Below, piece by piece: positions 1 to 10,821 of a DNA stretch of 64,000 nt. Source of the DNA: Brachionus rotundiformis (taxonomy: Eukaryota; Rotifera; Eurotatoria; Ploima; Brachionidae). The stretch's first letter is position 1; each line of letters opens with the position of its first letter. The DNA lies in contig JAESIW010000020.1 in NCBI GenBank assembly GCA_016802295.1, forward strand, positions 1,453,766-1,517,765, read 5' to 3'. The notes beneath the pieces were generated by a model. That model did no database searches, had not been told where the DNA came from, and was given only the letters and a program-made list of their open reading frames with translations. The position numbers were made by a program, and so were the translations under genes.

Positions 1-250
1 CCTGGTAGCCTGAAGAGGAATGTATCAAGAACAAAAGATGGCTTGGACATGTACTTAGAATGAAAAGAATACGAATGCTAAACAGAGCTTTAAATGGACA
101 CCGCAAGGATGAAAAGGGAGGACGACCAGCAACAAAAGTGGGGTCAACAATCACTTAAGAGCTCATCGAAATGAGTATGAAATAGGGAGAAGCAAGGGCG
201 AAGGCAAAGGATCAACTTAAGTGGAAAGCAAAATGATAACCCTTTGCTCC
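1..250 (+). pseudogene. 3' tail of a decayed non-LTR retrotransposon reverse transcriptase
   Basis: The plus strand reads as the extreme C-terminus of a non-LTR retrotransposon polyprotein. It has the typical RWLGHVLRM segment, then a GRP motif, then a GEARAKAKDQLKWK-like stretch and a CxPQGA-like end that precedes the 3' UTR. In-frame stops (after the GRP motif and near the end) show it is dead. The 5' part lies off the left edge. It sits in antisense orientation inside the presumed long intron of SMC3. The family type is clear from the motif order; the exact clade is not. Confidence 0.75.
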
Positions 251-559
251 ACAAGGAGCGTCAAATTTATATTTTTTTCATTTAAAAAGTGTAGTAATCA
301 AAATAAACTACAAAAATTAACTTAAATGATTAAAAAAGATGCGAATTTAGATTTAATACCACACTCTGTTTAATAAAATACCACAAATATTAAAAAAATA
401 TATACATCTATTGAAAATATAAACTAAAATTAAGATAAATAGTTATTAAAAAAATCAATTTATATTTATAATTAACAATTTTTTGACTAAGAAACCACAA
501 ACTAATTTAAAAAAAAACATTTTAAAAAATATATTTTATTTTTTGACACTTCTTACAAG

Positions 560-1165
560 CACTTAATAATACTCAATATAAAAATATTGAGTTATTTTAG
601 GTTTAGTACAAATTTCAATGACAAAGTGGAAGATGCTGAATCTTTAGCAAAGAACAAAAGAGCCTCTGGTAGAGCCTTTGATTATTCACAAGATTGTGGG
701 TCTTTAGAAATATTCCAGAGACTTACCGTAATGCCTTGCCCCCTAATGCGGCATTTATTTTCAGAATTCTGGATTTTAAAATGCTGCAGTTAATGTCAAA
801 ATTTTGGTATAAATGCCGCATTAAATATGTAAAAAATAATAAAAAAATATTTTTCTATTTTTTTAATTGTTTCAAAATTTGAAACACAAAAAATGTCCCT
901 CGAACATAAGGTTTTTTACATATTTAATGCGGCATCTATACCAAAATTTTGACATTAACTGCAGCATTTTTAGTCGCAGCGTATCTGGAAAAAAAAGTGG
1001 GTTAAATGCAGCATTAAAATCCAGAATTCTGGTTTAAAGTGCAATGCATTAGGGGGCAAGGCATTACGGTATTAAAGATCTAAAACTTGATAATCAACCA
1101 TTTTCATTTAAAAAGTCGGCTATCTGATTGGAACAACCATGGAAGACAAGGTTCCAATAAAATAT
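560..1165. repeat. Dispersed unclassified repeat, copy 1, interrupted by a MITE
   Basis: The stretches 588-725 and 1070-1165 together match the interval 35735-35985 with moderate divergence. Shared blocks include the GAACAAAA segment, the TTAGAATA/TTAGAAAT segment and the AAGATCTAAAA segment. The reading frame in this copy is partly open (68 residues from 587) but the copy at 35.7 kb is full of stops, so I treat both as transposon debris rather than a gene. The class of element is unknown. The two halves here are split by the element at 726-1069. Confidence 0.6.
726..1069. mobile_element. MITE family A, copy 1 (TA target site, 24-bp perfect inverted repeats)
   Basis: A 344-bp element begins CCGTAATGCCTTGCC and ends with its reverse complement; the terminal inverted repeats match perfectly over 24 bp (726-749 and 1046-1069). 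The inverted similarity continues inwards, making a near-complete foldback. It is flanked on both sides by TA (724-725 and 1070-1071), the target duplication typical of Tc1/mariner-type elements. No transposase is encoded. Removing the element and one TA recreates a sequence matching the uninterrupted repeat copy near 35.83 kb, so insertion is directly supported. Confidence 0.9.
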
Positions 1166-1455
1166 TTTTGAATAATAAAAATTTAAATTTTTTTATTTTT
1201 AATATATTTGTGTCTATTATTTATATTATTATAATATATTTTTGATAGAATTAAAAAAAAAGTTTTTTTTATTATTTATGTAAGCTTTTAATATTTGTGT
1301 CTTTTTTAATAAATTTGTGGTATGAAACTTAAAAATTGTGGTAATTGTGGAAAAAGATAAATTTTCAATTTTAATTTTAACTAATTTTTTTTACAAAATA
1401 AATTAAACATTTGATAGTTTGGTTAATCATTAAGATGAAATTTTTTGATATTTAC

Positions 1456-4359
1456 CTTGAAATAAAGTTCTTTGCTGGACATATCTGAATATTTTTCATA
1501 AGCATCAGATGGTAGAACGCCCAAATTACGAGTAGCCTTTAAACACTCATCTTTTTTTTTCAGCAATAAGCTCAATTTAGAAGACACCTTTTCCAAATCG
1601 ACAGTACTTTCTTGTAAATCATGCTGCAATTTACGTTCCTGATCTTGAAGATCTTCAAATTTTTTCTCAAACTTAATGAGTTCAGTTTTGTTCAGACCAG
1701 TTAGATCATTGTTTAAATTTTTTATCTTGTCATCAAGCAATTTGATTTTTTCATTAATAAGCTGCAGTTCTTTGTTATAAAGTTCGATTTTATTGCTTCT
1801 TGTGGCCACCATCGACTCAGCAACTTCTTTTTCCAAATCTTCTTTCTTTTTCAAAAAATTATTCTTTAGCTGATTGTCTAAATGTGATTTTTCGGCCTCA
1901 ATAAGTGATAACCGCTGCAACGCTTCCTTCAGGCGTTGATTTAACTTGTAGATTTTGTCATTTAGTTCATCCACTTCTTTTTGGTCATCAGAACTTAATT
2001 GTTTGACTAGTTCGGTGCCAATTTCTGACTCTAGCATTTCTTTTTTGGATTGCAGTTGCTCAATATCAACCGAAATGCTTCGTATAGAGGCCTCTTTTTG
2101 TGGTTTTTGTTGCTCATATCTTTGAATTTCATGTTTTCTGGATACCAAGTCCAGCTTCATCTGTTCATAAGTGTCTTTACTGCGGCGTATCAAGTTCTCT
2201 TGTCTAATTAACTCACCAAGGACAGAGTTTAATTCCGAATCTATTTTGCCAATGTCCGACTGTAGCGTGACGATTTCTGCCTCTTTTTTGCCAATTTCTT
2301 CGACAAGCTCTGATCGTTTGCGATAGAAGAGCATTTTGGAAAATTTTTGGTCAATGTAGCCGCCAGTCAGTGCTCCTTTGCGACTGATAAAGTCTCCATC
2401 AAGCAAAACACAGTCCATTTGGGTCTGTTTGGCAAGTTCTGTGGCTGCATCAGAGTTTCGGCAAAGCAAAATTTTGTCAAATACATGCTTGACACCTTTT
2501 TCAATCTTTTTATCATATTTCAGCAAATTAATAAGAGCTTCTGCATCTGTGGTATTTGGATATGTCACATGGTCAGTCTTAATCACATTCAGTGGCAAAT
2601 AGTTCACTTCACCATGTAATTTTTGCTGATTCATCATTTTCAAAAGCTTCATGGCAACAGTGTCTGACTCTACAACATGGTAAAACAAACGGTTGGACAC
2701 TGCCGACTCTATGGCCGTGTAAAATGACTTGTTACAATCTATTGCATCAATTAACAGGCCAAAATAGCCTTTGACCACATCGGAATTTGTTTTTTCAGCT
2801 TCGCATTGCTTCAGTATCTGCTTGATTGACTCTATTCCTTGTAGAATGGTACGACCAATTGATGAGCGCAAATTCTGCTCACACTTTGAATATTCTTCCC
2901 TAAGCTTGCTCAAGTCCTGGGTTAATTGGGTCTCTTGGCGCCACATGTTGTTACGTTTTGTCTGCGCTTCCTCTTTTTTATGCTGAAAATCGAAATTTTT
3001 TCTCTCAGCATCCTCAATTGCTTGTTGCTGCTTTTCCAAGTCTTTGGACTTGTGCTCAATCTCAACTCGGAATTTGTCAGTGCGGTCTTTGTCCGATTGT
3101 AATTCTTCTTTAAGCCTGGAGCTGAGATTTTTTTTGTCCTCAATAGCCTTGTTAATTATTTTAAGCTCATTTTTAATCCACTTGTCTCTGTCTTCTTTGG
3201 TTCTAAAACGAGTGGAACGACCCTGTTTGGCGTAAATTTCATTTCTTCTTTGCTCACAAAGATTTCTTTCTTGGGTCAACTCGGACTCTTGGCTCCTTAA
3301 ATTCTCATATTCTGGCAATATTTTGTTCAAGTCTTCTTCAGAGCGCTTAATTTGTTTCTCAATTTTGGTTAGTTCGGTTTTAGCCAAATCGCTGGACATG
3401 GTAGCTTGGCGCGACTCGTCCTCGGCGTCGCGTATGTCAAATTCAAACCGAGCCCGGCGAGATAAAAGATTAGATTTCTCTTCATTAAGTTGGTCCAATT
3501 CATCTCTAATATTTGTTTCATTAAACTTCAAGTCCTGGATTTGCTTTTCAGCTTCCTTGGATTCGTCGCTGATACGGGAAAGCTCTTCATAAATTTTGTT
3601 CGATTTTGTAGAGCTTTCCGAGCGGGTTTTTTGCAGATCAATGAGCTTGTTTTGCACATTTTCAAGCTCTTTGTTGTGAATAGTGTACTCAATGCTTCGT
3701 TTCATCTTGTCCCACTTTTGGAACTCTTTTAGCTCTTCTTTTTCGACCTCTAGTTGGCTGAGTCTGTCCTCAATTGCCTTTAAGACATCAAGAATAGATT
3801 GGCGCTTTTCTTCGGCCTCTTTTAGAATGCCACGACTTTCTTCTTTCTTCTCGTCGTAGACATTCGAGCCAGCAACTTCCTTCAGTATCTTTAGACGAAA
3901 AGAGTCCTTGGCAATGGATATTTCATTTATTTTTCCCTGTTTGACAATGTAGTAGGGGTTGTTGCGTGAGAAACCAGCAGTTTCAAGAAAATTCATTATG
4001 TCACCTTTGGATACAACTTTTTTGTCCAAAAAATATTGGTCTTTCTTCATACCAATAGCTCGTTTAATGCCAACTTCTTCTTTCTCAACCGGCAGTCTGC
4101 CATCTGAGTTATCGAAAATTATTTCCACAAAGCCTGACATTACCTTGGGCCCTGAGCCTTCATGGAGCAAGGCGATTCGATCTTCTTCTTTTAAATTTGT
4201 ATACTCGTCACTTAGGACAAATTGTATAGCTTTGAAAAAATTCGATTTGCCACAACCATTTCGACCAACTATTACATTGTGTTCTGGGCTGAAGGGTTCA
4301 ATAACCGTCTGTTCACGATACGAACGAAAACCTTCTATTATAACTTGTTTTATATACAT
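1456..4359 (-). CDS. SMC3: Cohesin subunit SMC3 (5' exon, C-terminus outside window)
   Basis: SMC3 is the cohesin ATPase subunit that pairs with SMC1 to hold sister chromatids together in the nucleus. This single exon encodes residues 1-968. Visible parts: the start MYIKQVIIEGFRSYR, Walker A GRNGCGKSN near residue 32, the paired lysines (about 105-106, in GMKKDQYF) that ESCO enzymes acetylate in known SMC3 proteins, the first coiled coil, the hinge near 510-670 with LTGGY, and most of the returning coiled coil. The reading frame runs on only 11 codons past an AAG|GTAAAT donor at 1456/1455, so I end the exon there. Missing are the last part of the coil, the ABC signature and Walker B, roughly 200 residues. 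They are not in the remaining 1455 bases, so the next exon lies beyond the left edge. Identity is not in doubt. Confidence 0.96.
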
Positions 4360-5520
4360 TTTTTTTTTAAATTTTTATTTTATTTTTAAAAATTTAAGCT
4401 CGAATTTATTTTATTTAAGCAGTTTAAAAAAAGCAAAAGCAGAATAAGATCAGGCTTTTGGATTTGTCTTTTAATTTTAATTTATTAATTAGGTTCAAAA
4501 TTTTTTTCATTTTTAACCTTTTTTTTAAATCTCAAAGAAAATATGTGAAAATTTTAAATTCAAGGAAAAATGATTGATGAAAAATTTTAATTTTTATAAA
4601 TTTTTTACATAAAAATTTTAAAAGGCTTAAACATTATTTTCATATACGTTTATTATCATCATAATTCATTTAATTTGTGTTAATAAAATTAAAAATAATC
4701 AAAATTGGTTTTTCTAGATGGTACATTTTTATATGCTTATATTTATTATACCAGTCTAGATTAAGTTTCCTTTCTCTCTTCACAAACCTGATAGAATATT
4801 TTTTAAGTATTTCCATGTTCATTGAGATCTTTTAGTCTACTTCGGATTGAATAACCAAGCAACTGAAAGTATCGACATGAATCAGAAATAGATGAAGCAT
4901 ATTAATAATGTAATGAAACCTAATTCGAGACAAGATTAGTTTTGAACTATTGAAATTGAAATATAATGGTTTGGCTTATTTAATCCAAGTCTTTATAGAA
5001 GTAAATGTACTTCTTTATAGACAGTATTTTAGAAGCAATTAAATTAAATAATGATAGTATTTATTGTGGAGTCGTCAACTAGGTTGTATGGCTGGGGTAG
5101 GATGTTTTGAACTATACTTTATTCAAGATGTTATCAACATTGAATTTAACCATCTGAAAAAGCCAAGAGTTAAATATTTATGGCAAAAATCGATATGTGT
5201 TTCAAAATGATGGTACTAAACTTCATAGATTCAAAATAATGAGAAAGAAACTTGTTTTTGGAGAAAGTAGTTTAAAAAATGTGAACAAAAAACTTCTCAA
5301 GTAAGAAAGATTTATTGATCAAACAAATAAAATTTATAAATCAATTAGATTTTAAGTTTTTTAAATTTTACTAAAAAATTTACTTTAATGAGAAAAATAT
5401 ATTGTGATGATTTGATACCAGTTTTTTACTTTTACAAATTACGTAAAATACCGTAAATTAACCAAATTTTACCAAATTTTTGTAAATTAACGCAAAATCC
5501 GAAAGTGAAAAAAAAGTATT
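4360..5520. other. Intergenic region upstream of SMC3; degenerate transposase-like stretch
   Basis: Very AT-rich sequence upstream of the SMC3 start, presumably holding its promoter, though no clear motif stands out. Between about 5060 and 5280 one frame reads like a worn Tc1/mariner transposase core: a VVWLG stretch and, about 45 codons on, VFQNDGTKLHR, resembling the FQQD block around the second catalytic aspartate. Several stops interrupt it. The transposase reading is tentative. Confidence 0.35.
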
Positions 5521-5808
5521 TTACGCAGTTGATTTAGATTTTACCACGTCTTCTGACAACTTATTCCAATGCGGGACTATCCTATTTGAGAAAAAGGTAT
5601 GTCTGGTACTAACCGCAGCTGCAAAATCGTTTCTAATTTTAGCAGGGAAACTTTCTCTCTGAACTCTGATACTATTCCCTCTTAACGCCGCAGCAGGATC
5701 TGATCTATTTCTGATCCAATCTCTGACCAGGTCCACTTTTTCTAAACCATTGACTAATTTGTACATTTCAATCAAGTATATTTTAAGATACAATTTTTTT
5801 TAACTCAC
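5521..5808 (-). pseudogene. Non-LTR retrotransposon reverse transcriptase C-terminal fragment
   Basis: An open stretch of about 90 codons matches the thumb/C-terminal part of jockey/CR1-like reverse transcriptases: MYKLVNGLEKVDL, then RGNSIRVQRE, then HTFFSNRIVPHWNKLSEDVV. The polymerase core (the YADD region) is absent and the fragment begins abruptly, as in a 5'-truncated copy. The degenerate fragment at 19.7 kb carries the same MYKLVN and RGN-IRIQR blocks, so both come from one family. No complete copy is in the window. Confidence 0.82.
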
Positions 5809-6049
5809 TTAAACAGGTATCAACAAAAATAGTTACTTTTATATTCTTTTATTACTTAATTTTTGTTAGATACATATAAATAATATTCTTAGAAAATATA
5901 CAATTGTAAAAATAAACCATCAAGAATCTATATTTTTATATCTATTAAATATCTATCTAAGAAAGCTTTTTTTTTATTTTACTAAGAAAAGTCAATATCT
6001 TTAATTAGTAAATTATTTAGATTAAAAAAAAAGCAGGCTTAACATTTTT

Positions 6050-6380
6050 GTTAGTCGCCATACTCTGCCGATTCGCATGTATCAAGCCCTGGTGAAAAGG
6101 GTAGAGTGGCGACAGCCACTTGCATGGCATGTATGCAGGCGCCGCTGGCTTCGACCACTTCTCAATATAGAATCTGAAAGGGGCAATAATATGCTGTATG
6201 ACACTGACACTCTGCAGGTAGACGTAACTTTGGAAGCCTTAAGCCTATTTTGCCTTGGATAAAAGAGAACTTGCTTGGTTTGTGGTTGCTGCCGAGTTCG
6301 CAGCCATTAAGTGCTCAGATTCTTAGGGAAAGTTGCCGTCATAACTCTGCCAAAGCCATTTCCAAGCCTGGTTGAAAAAA
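6050..6380. other. Isolated GC-rich island of unknown nature
   Basis: About 330 bases here have clearly higher GC content than the AT-rich surroundings. All frames contain stops within about 60 codons, and I could not match any frame to a protein family. The sharp composition change suggests inserted DNA (an old mobile element or pseudogene) rather than a local promoter, but this is inference. Confidence 0.4.
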
Positions 6381-7590
6381 GAGGAGGATGACACAAAATT
6401 AATTAATTTTGTTTAAATTTTAAACAATTTTTCAGTTAACTCAATGATATATTTTCTTTTAGAAATAATAAATAATGATTAATTTACAAATAAAGTTTAA
6501 TTCACTAAAAACTTTAACTTGAATTAGTATTTCTAGTAATTAAAATATATTATATACAATCTAATTGTTTTTTGACTGTATATAAAATCTAACATTTCGA
6601 GAAAAAACTAAAATCATACATTAATCTGTTTAAAGTCAAACTAAAATCGGTGAAATTTAGATAAAAAAATATCCCGTGACAGAAAGTTATACAAAAATTA
6701 AAAAATATTTTTCTTTTTAATTTTAAAATTAAATTTTTAAGATTTTTTAAAATAGTTTTTTGCTGATGTCAAAGGAGAAATGTAGCCTGTAGCTAAGTTT
6801 AACAAGTTTTGTAGTGGTCCATTTCTTCTGTAAGATAAAGATCATGAAAAAATATCATTGCTCTTTTATGGCAATGTGTGCTGGCTACACTATTCTGTCA
6901 TTATAGAGAAAACCATTATTAATTAGTAGAAAAAATATAGACTAAGAAAGTTTTAGATATGATGAGATAAAAATAAAACCCTTTTACCAACAGCAGTGTT
7001 CTACACAAGTCAAAAACGGGCCAAGTCAACCCGATTTTTTTCTTTTTTTATTCAGATATATTTTTCTATTAAAATCTTGTTAATATATTTCGATTTAAAA
7101 AAAAATTTTTTAATAAAAAATTAGAATTTTCAGTAACTTAGATTTTATTTAATTAAGAAAAAAAATTAGCTTTATAATAGAATTTTTTTTTGACTTTTGT
7201 GCAAATCTGATCAACAGCAATTTAACAAAAAAAATCAAATTCAGAACAAATTTTGTGTCAAAAAATTTAAACAAAATTTTAAATTGGTTAGTTTATTTAA
7301 CCCAAAATTATCTAATTAATTAATTAATTTACAAGAAAAAAAAAGTGTGTTTTATGTTGAAGCATTGAATGTAGACTGCACCAAATTTAGCTCCAAACCA
7401 AAGTTTGGTGTACAGAAACGTCAATTTAAAATTTATTAATCTTAAAAAAAAGTCTCAATTTATGTTCAAAAATTTTAAACAGATAATTTTATTTAAAAAT
7501 AACTATTGATTTTAATTTAAATCGATCATTTCCGATTTAACTTTGTGCATACATGAATACATAGAATACTGTTGGTGGACAGTGGACAGA
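6381..7590. other. Gene-free AT-rich interval 3' of SET
   Basis: No reading frame, RNA gene or repeat with clear ends is visible. The part closest to 7590 should contain the SET 3' UTR and polyadenylation signals. A short (TAAT)n run lies near 7314-7330. Confidence 0.5.
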
Positions 7591-8361
7591 CTAGTTTTCA
7601 TCTTCGTCACCTTCTTCGTCGTCGTCGCCTTCGGCGTCCTCCTCATCGTCATCGTCGTCGTCGTCCTCCCCGGCCTCATTGTCCTCATCATCCTCATCTC
7701 CCTGAGCCAAATAGTACTGTAACGGGTTCGGCCAAATATCGTCTTTGATAACTTCGCCAAAGTCGTCACCGGACGCCTCTGAATGGTCGTTGAACCACGA
7801 AAAGAACAAACTGGCCTCCTTGTGGGCTCGTTTTCGCACTCCTTTCGAGTCGCCACTAGCCTTCGACTCCTCGGTCAAGTTCTTGCCCGGCTTCCACTTG
7901 ATCTGCGACGACTTGCACGTCGGCTCGCCATTGTCGTTCAAGTGAAACTCTTTGAACAGCACGTCGTTCTCGAAGAACGGGTTTTTGCTGCTGTCAAAGT
8001 AGAAATTGATCCTGTAGCCGGACTTGATGTCCTCGAACTCCTGCACGTCCACTTTTTTCAAGTACTGCAGAGCGTCCTCGTCGTCCTCGTCCAGCAGAGT
8101 CGACAACTGCGGATGGTTGACGAACACAGTTACCCAGAAATTTGGTATTTTGGAAATCAGATCGGAGCGCTTTTTGTAGTGTGGCTGGCGCAGTTTGTTA
8201 AACTTTTGCTCTACTTTAAGGATTTCTTCGCTGGCTTCTTCGTTTAGCTTGTCGATTTCGCCCTGAACGCGGTCGATCTCGTCTATCGCCTCTTGGGCTT
8301 CTTTGTCGATTTGCTCGACACCGGCACCATTTTTGGCTATTTTGGCTGCAGGACCTGACAT
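7591..8361 (-). CDS. SET: SET / TAF-I nucleosome assembly (NAP1-family) protein
   Basis: A single-exon 256-residue protein. SET is a nuclear histone chaperone, part of INHAT and an inhibitor of phosphatase PP2A in other animals. The order fits the family: a short basic N-terminus, a long dimerisation helix (about 14-60), the earmuff domain with FWVTVFVNHPQLS and YRINFYFD, the KASGDSKG turn, ASLFFSWF followed by the WPNPLQYY block, and an acidic tail of almost pure Asp/Glu from about residue 221. Length is close to vertebrate SET (277-290). The codon choice is far more GC-rich than the neighbourhood, as expected for a highly expressed gene. The ATG chosen is followed at once by SGPAAKIAK, typical for SET starts. 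Long frames on the opposite strand are shadows of the acidic repeat. Confidence 0.96.
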   Translation of the reverse strand: MSGPAAKIAKNGAGVEQIDKEAQEAIDEIDRVQGEIDKLNEEASEEILKVEQKFNKLRQPHYKKRSDLISKIPNFWVTVFVNHPQLSTLLDEDDEDALQYLKKVDVQEFEDIKSGYRINFYFDSSKNPFFENDVLFKEFHLNDNGEPTCKSSQIKWKPGKNLTEESKASGDSKGVRKRAHKEASLFFSWFNDHSEASGDDFGEVIKDDIWPNPLQYYLAQGDEDDEDNEAGEDDDDDDDEEDAEGDDDEEGDEDEN

Positions 8362-8531
8362 TCTAAAAATTTCTAAATTAATTTAAAGTAATAAATAAAA
8401 ATTTGTTTTATTTAAATAGGAAAAATGTGTCGAAAGGCCAAGAAGATAAAAAATATTATGCAAGCTAAATAGTTGTAATTTTTTAACCATTCAATTGAAC
8501 GCCATGTTAACTGCTTAGCTTAGTAAACTAA

Positions 8532-8547
8532 AGAGAGAGAGAGAGAG
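8532..8547. repeat. (AG)n microsatellite upstream of SET
   Basis: Eight AG units lie about 170 bp upstream of the SET start codon. On the minus (SET) strand this is a CT-rich pyrimidine run, of a kind common in animal promoters or 5' UTRs. Function is not demonstrated. Confidence 0.6.
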
Positions 8548-9004
8548 TTAAGTGCGTGAACACTGTTCTTCAGATCGTCTCGTGTTTGGTTTGAAATTAT
8601 TTTTTTGTGCAAGTAATGGTTTATTTAATTGCTGCTTTTTTTTGTTTCTTTAAACTTAATAAAAGACATTTTTTTAACAATTTATTTTCTTACTTTATTT
8701 TAAAATATTTTAATATGAGAAGTTAAATTAATTTAAATATTTTTTAAATATAATTCTGCAGATAAGTGCTTGTGTTTGCTAGTTGTTTGTATCCATTTTG
8801 GGATTACATTGTTCTTGTTTTTTGTTGCCGGACCTGGAGATGTCTGATTTTTTGTCTTCTAAAGAAAAAATTGTTTGACGCAAACAAATTTGTCCAAAAC
8901 CGAAACAACCATTCGCCAAAAAATCAAAAAATTCGCTAATAAAAATAAATTTTTTTATCTGTATTTATCTAGTTAAGTGAAAATTAAAACATATCTTCCT
9001 AAAT

Positions 9005-9108
9005 AAAGTAGTATTTGTACTGCAGCATGGCGACATGTGAGCGCGTCGGGGACGCCCTGTGACACCTTTTAAGTGTTCATCCAGCTTGTTTTTGAAGACC
9101 ATGAATAT
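9005..9108 (-). pseudogene. Non-LTR retrotransposon terminal fragment (FKNKLD type)
   Basis: The minus strand reads VFKNKLDEHLKG followed by a short RRAHMSPCCSTN-like tail and a stop. This is the pattern of the very end of CR1/Rex-type polyproteins (FKxxLDxxL, then a Cys/Ser/Asn tail). It is only about 35 codons long and a GC-rich patch in AT-rich surroundings. Reported as a relic, not a gene. Confidence 0.6.
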
Positions 9109-9287
9109 TTTTCAACCACAAAAATTGTAAAATATACCACAAATTTAATAAAATATGAACTGATTTATTATTAGAATAAGAACAATTTAAAGAAATAATG
9201 AACACATATTAAGAAAATAGACTTTTTATTAGAAAGAAGTAAAAAAAAAGAAAAATACAAACAAATTCATTAAACTAATAATTTTTT

Positions 9288-9706
9288 TTAATTCACCGCC
9301 GTATGTTTTACATGCAACCTTTTCAAGAGCAACGTTTTCAAGTCAAGAACATCTCTTTCCATGTCTTTGAAATTGTCGAATTCACAATGCATATCGTACA
9401 TTATAACTTTTACTCTTTCCTTTTTGATTTGTGGCTTTTTAAGAATTAGCCTGAAAATACCTCAGCATCATCAACAGTTTGGTCTGATGGATCTAACAGG
9501 ACAATCTCGTGCGATTGAGTTTTTGATTCTACGCTTTCTGAATTCATTATATGATTATAAGCTACATTTCTATCTGTTTTATACTGATAAGTTATAAATT
9601 AAGTTAATTAAATCACTCAATTAATTATTAATTGACTCAGATAGTTAATATCAGATAGTGATTCCTCTAATATATCTGTTACATTTTTCTCATTTATGTG
9701 CGACAT
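9288..9706 (-). pseudogene. Broken small coding region of unknown family
   Basis: Three coding-like pieces lie in line on the minus strand. First, an ATG at 9706 opens MSHINEKNVTDILEESLSD and stops after about 30 codons. Second, a frame reads SESVESKTQSHEIVLLDPSD up to about 9465. Third, a +1-shifted frame reads KKERVKVIMYDMHCEFDNF and ends LKRLHVKHTAVN-stop at 9288. Only about ten bases separate the second and third frames, too few for an intron, so there is a real frameshift or a sequencing error. I do not recognise the protein. A retroelement origin is plausible, as relics flank it on both sides. Confidence 0.35.
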
Positions 9707-9769
9707 TTTTTATATTTTAGTTATTATTCATATAATATTTGTTCTCGATTTAATAAATTTGTGGTGAAC

Positions 9770-10052
9770 TTTTACTATCAGCCGTTTTTGAATTCATTCA
9801 CATTTTTGACAAGGCGATTTTGTTATTCTGTTGTTGAAGAATTCATGGCATTGATTGCTCTTCTGAGTCTCTCTCTGTGGCCATATCGACCTGGAATGCG
9901 AGTCGGTTTCGCGTGCCAATCCATATTTTCTACGCCAAATTCAAACTTTAACATTTGAATTAGGTCACCGCGAATTCTGCGCTGTTTTAGCGTGGTTAGG
10001 TTCATAAGATCGCAGCGCTTTTCATAGGTCCGATTCTTGGTCAGTAGTTTAA
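9770..10052 (-). pseudogene. Non-LTR retrotransposon reverse transcriptase fragment
   Basis: The minus strand encodes TYEKRCDLMNLTTLKQRRIRGDLI and, further on, a GRYGHRERLRR block and a frameshifted HEFFNNRIT segment. These match the conserved YEERLxxLxLxTLxxRRxRGDLI and NFFxxRV blocks after the catalytic core in jockey/CR1-like elements. It begins exactly where the MITE at 10053 ends, so that element inserted into or beside it. Confidence 0.75.
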
Positions 10053-10265
10053 TAGTAGAAAGCCCGAGGGGTTTTTAAACTCCTTTTTAAAAAAGTTAAA
10101 CTTGAATATTATCTCAAAGAAATAAAGTTATCAAAAATTTCTCAAAGAAACTGTATATCAACTTGTAATACTTAAATTTTCTAATCATATTTAAATAAAT
10201 TTTTTCTATTTCTTTTAAAATTTTAATTTGAAATTTTTGTAATTAATCAGCCGGGCTTTCTAGTG
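10053..10265. mobile_element. MITE family B, copy 1 (TTAA target site, piggyBac-like)
   Basis: A 213-bp non-coding element is nearly identical along its whole length to 25964-26177. It is bounded by TTAA at 10049-10052 and 10266-10269, the target duplication characteristic of piggyBac transposons. Its right terminus ends CTTTCTAGTG; the left terminus has decayed from CACTAGAAAG to TAGTAGAAAG. It carries no transposase and so would depend on a full piggyBac elsewhere. Confidence 0.82.
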
Positions 10266-10821
10266 TTAAACTAAGAAAAAAATATAAAAATGAAATTTAG
10301 ATTTAAAAGCGGGAATAAAAATTGACATAAAGAATTTTTTATAAAACTTTTTAATTTATAAATAAAAATCCTAATTTTCAATTCGACACTAAAATTTTGA
10401 ATCTATTATTTGACTTATCTGCAAGGTAATCCGATATTTCCCATAAAATGAGTATAAAGAAGACCAAATTTAGTAAGTCAATCCATAAAGAGTAAAAGAC
10501 TGGATAATTTTAATTAAATGGTTTAAAAGTGAACTTTTTTGTTTAATTTCTTTAATTTTAAGGCATCTATTCTTCGACTAACTTTTTAATACTTAAAAAT
10601 TATTAGAATAAGAATTTAATTTTTAATTAAGATTTAAATAAATTCTAAATACGTTAATTAAAGTTTATTTAAATTATTGTAATTAGGATCTGAACCATTT
10701 TTAATTACAAAGCAAAATAATTATCTTAAAAATTTTGAAATCATGTGATTGTGAACTATATTTTTAGCAAATTAATAATTATAATAGCTAAAAATTCATT
10801 TTTTTTTCAAATAATTCTAAA

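Noticed and set aside
587..882. Open frames of 62-68 codons near the left edge
   Set aside because: They run from a dispersed repeat into the MITE inserted in it; the other repeat copy is full of stops.
7512..8247. Long frames overlapping SET (a second minus-strand frame and plus-strand frames)
   Set aside because: They are shadows caused by the repetitive GAC/GAG codons of the SET acidic tail and its GC-rich coding sequence.
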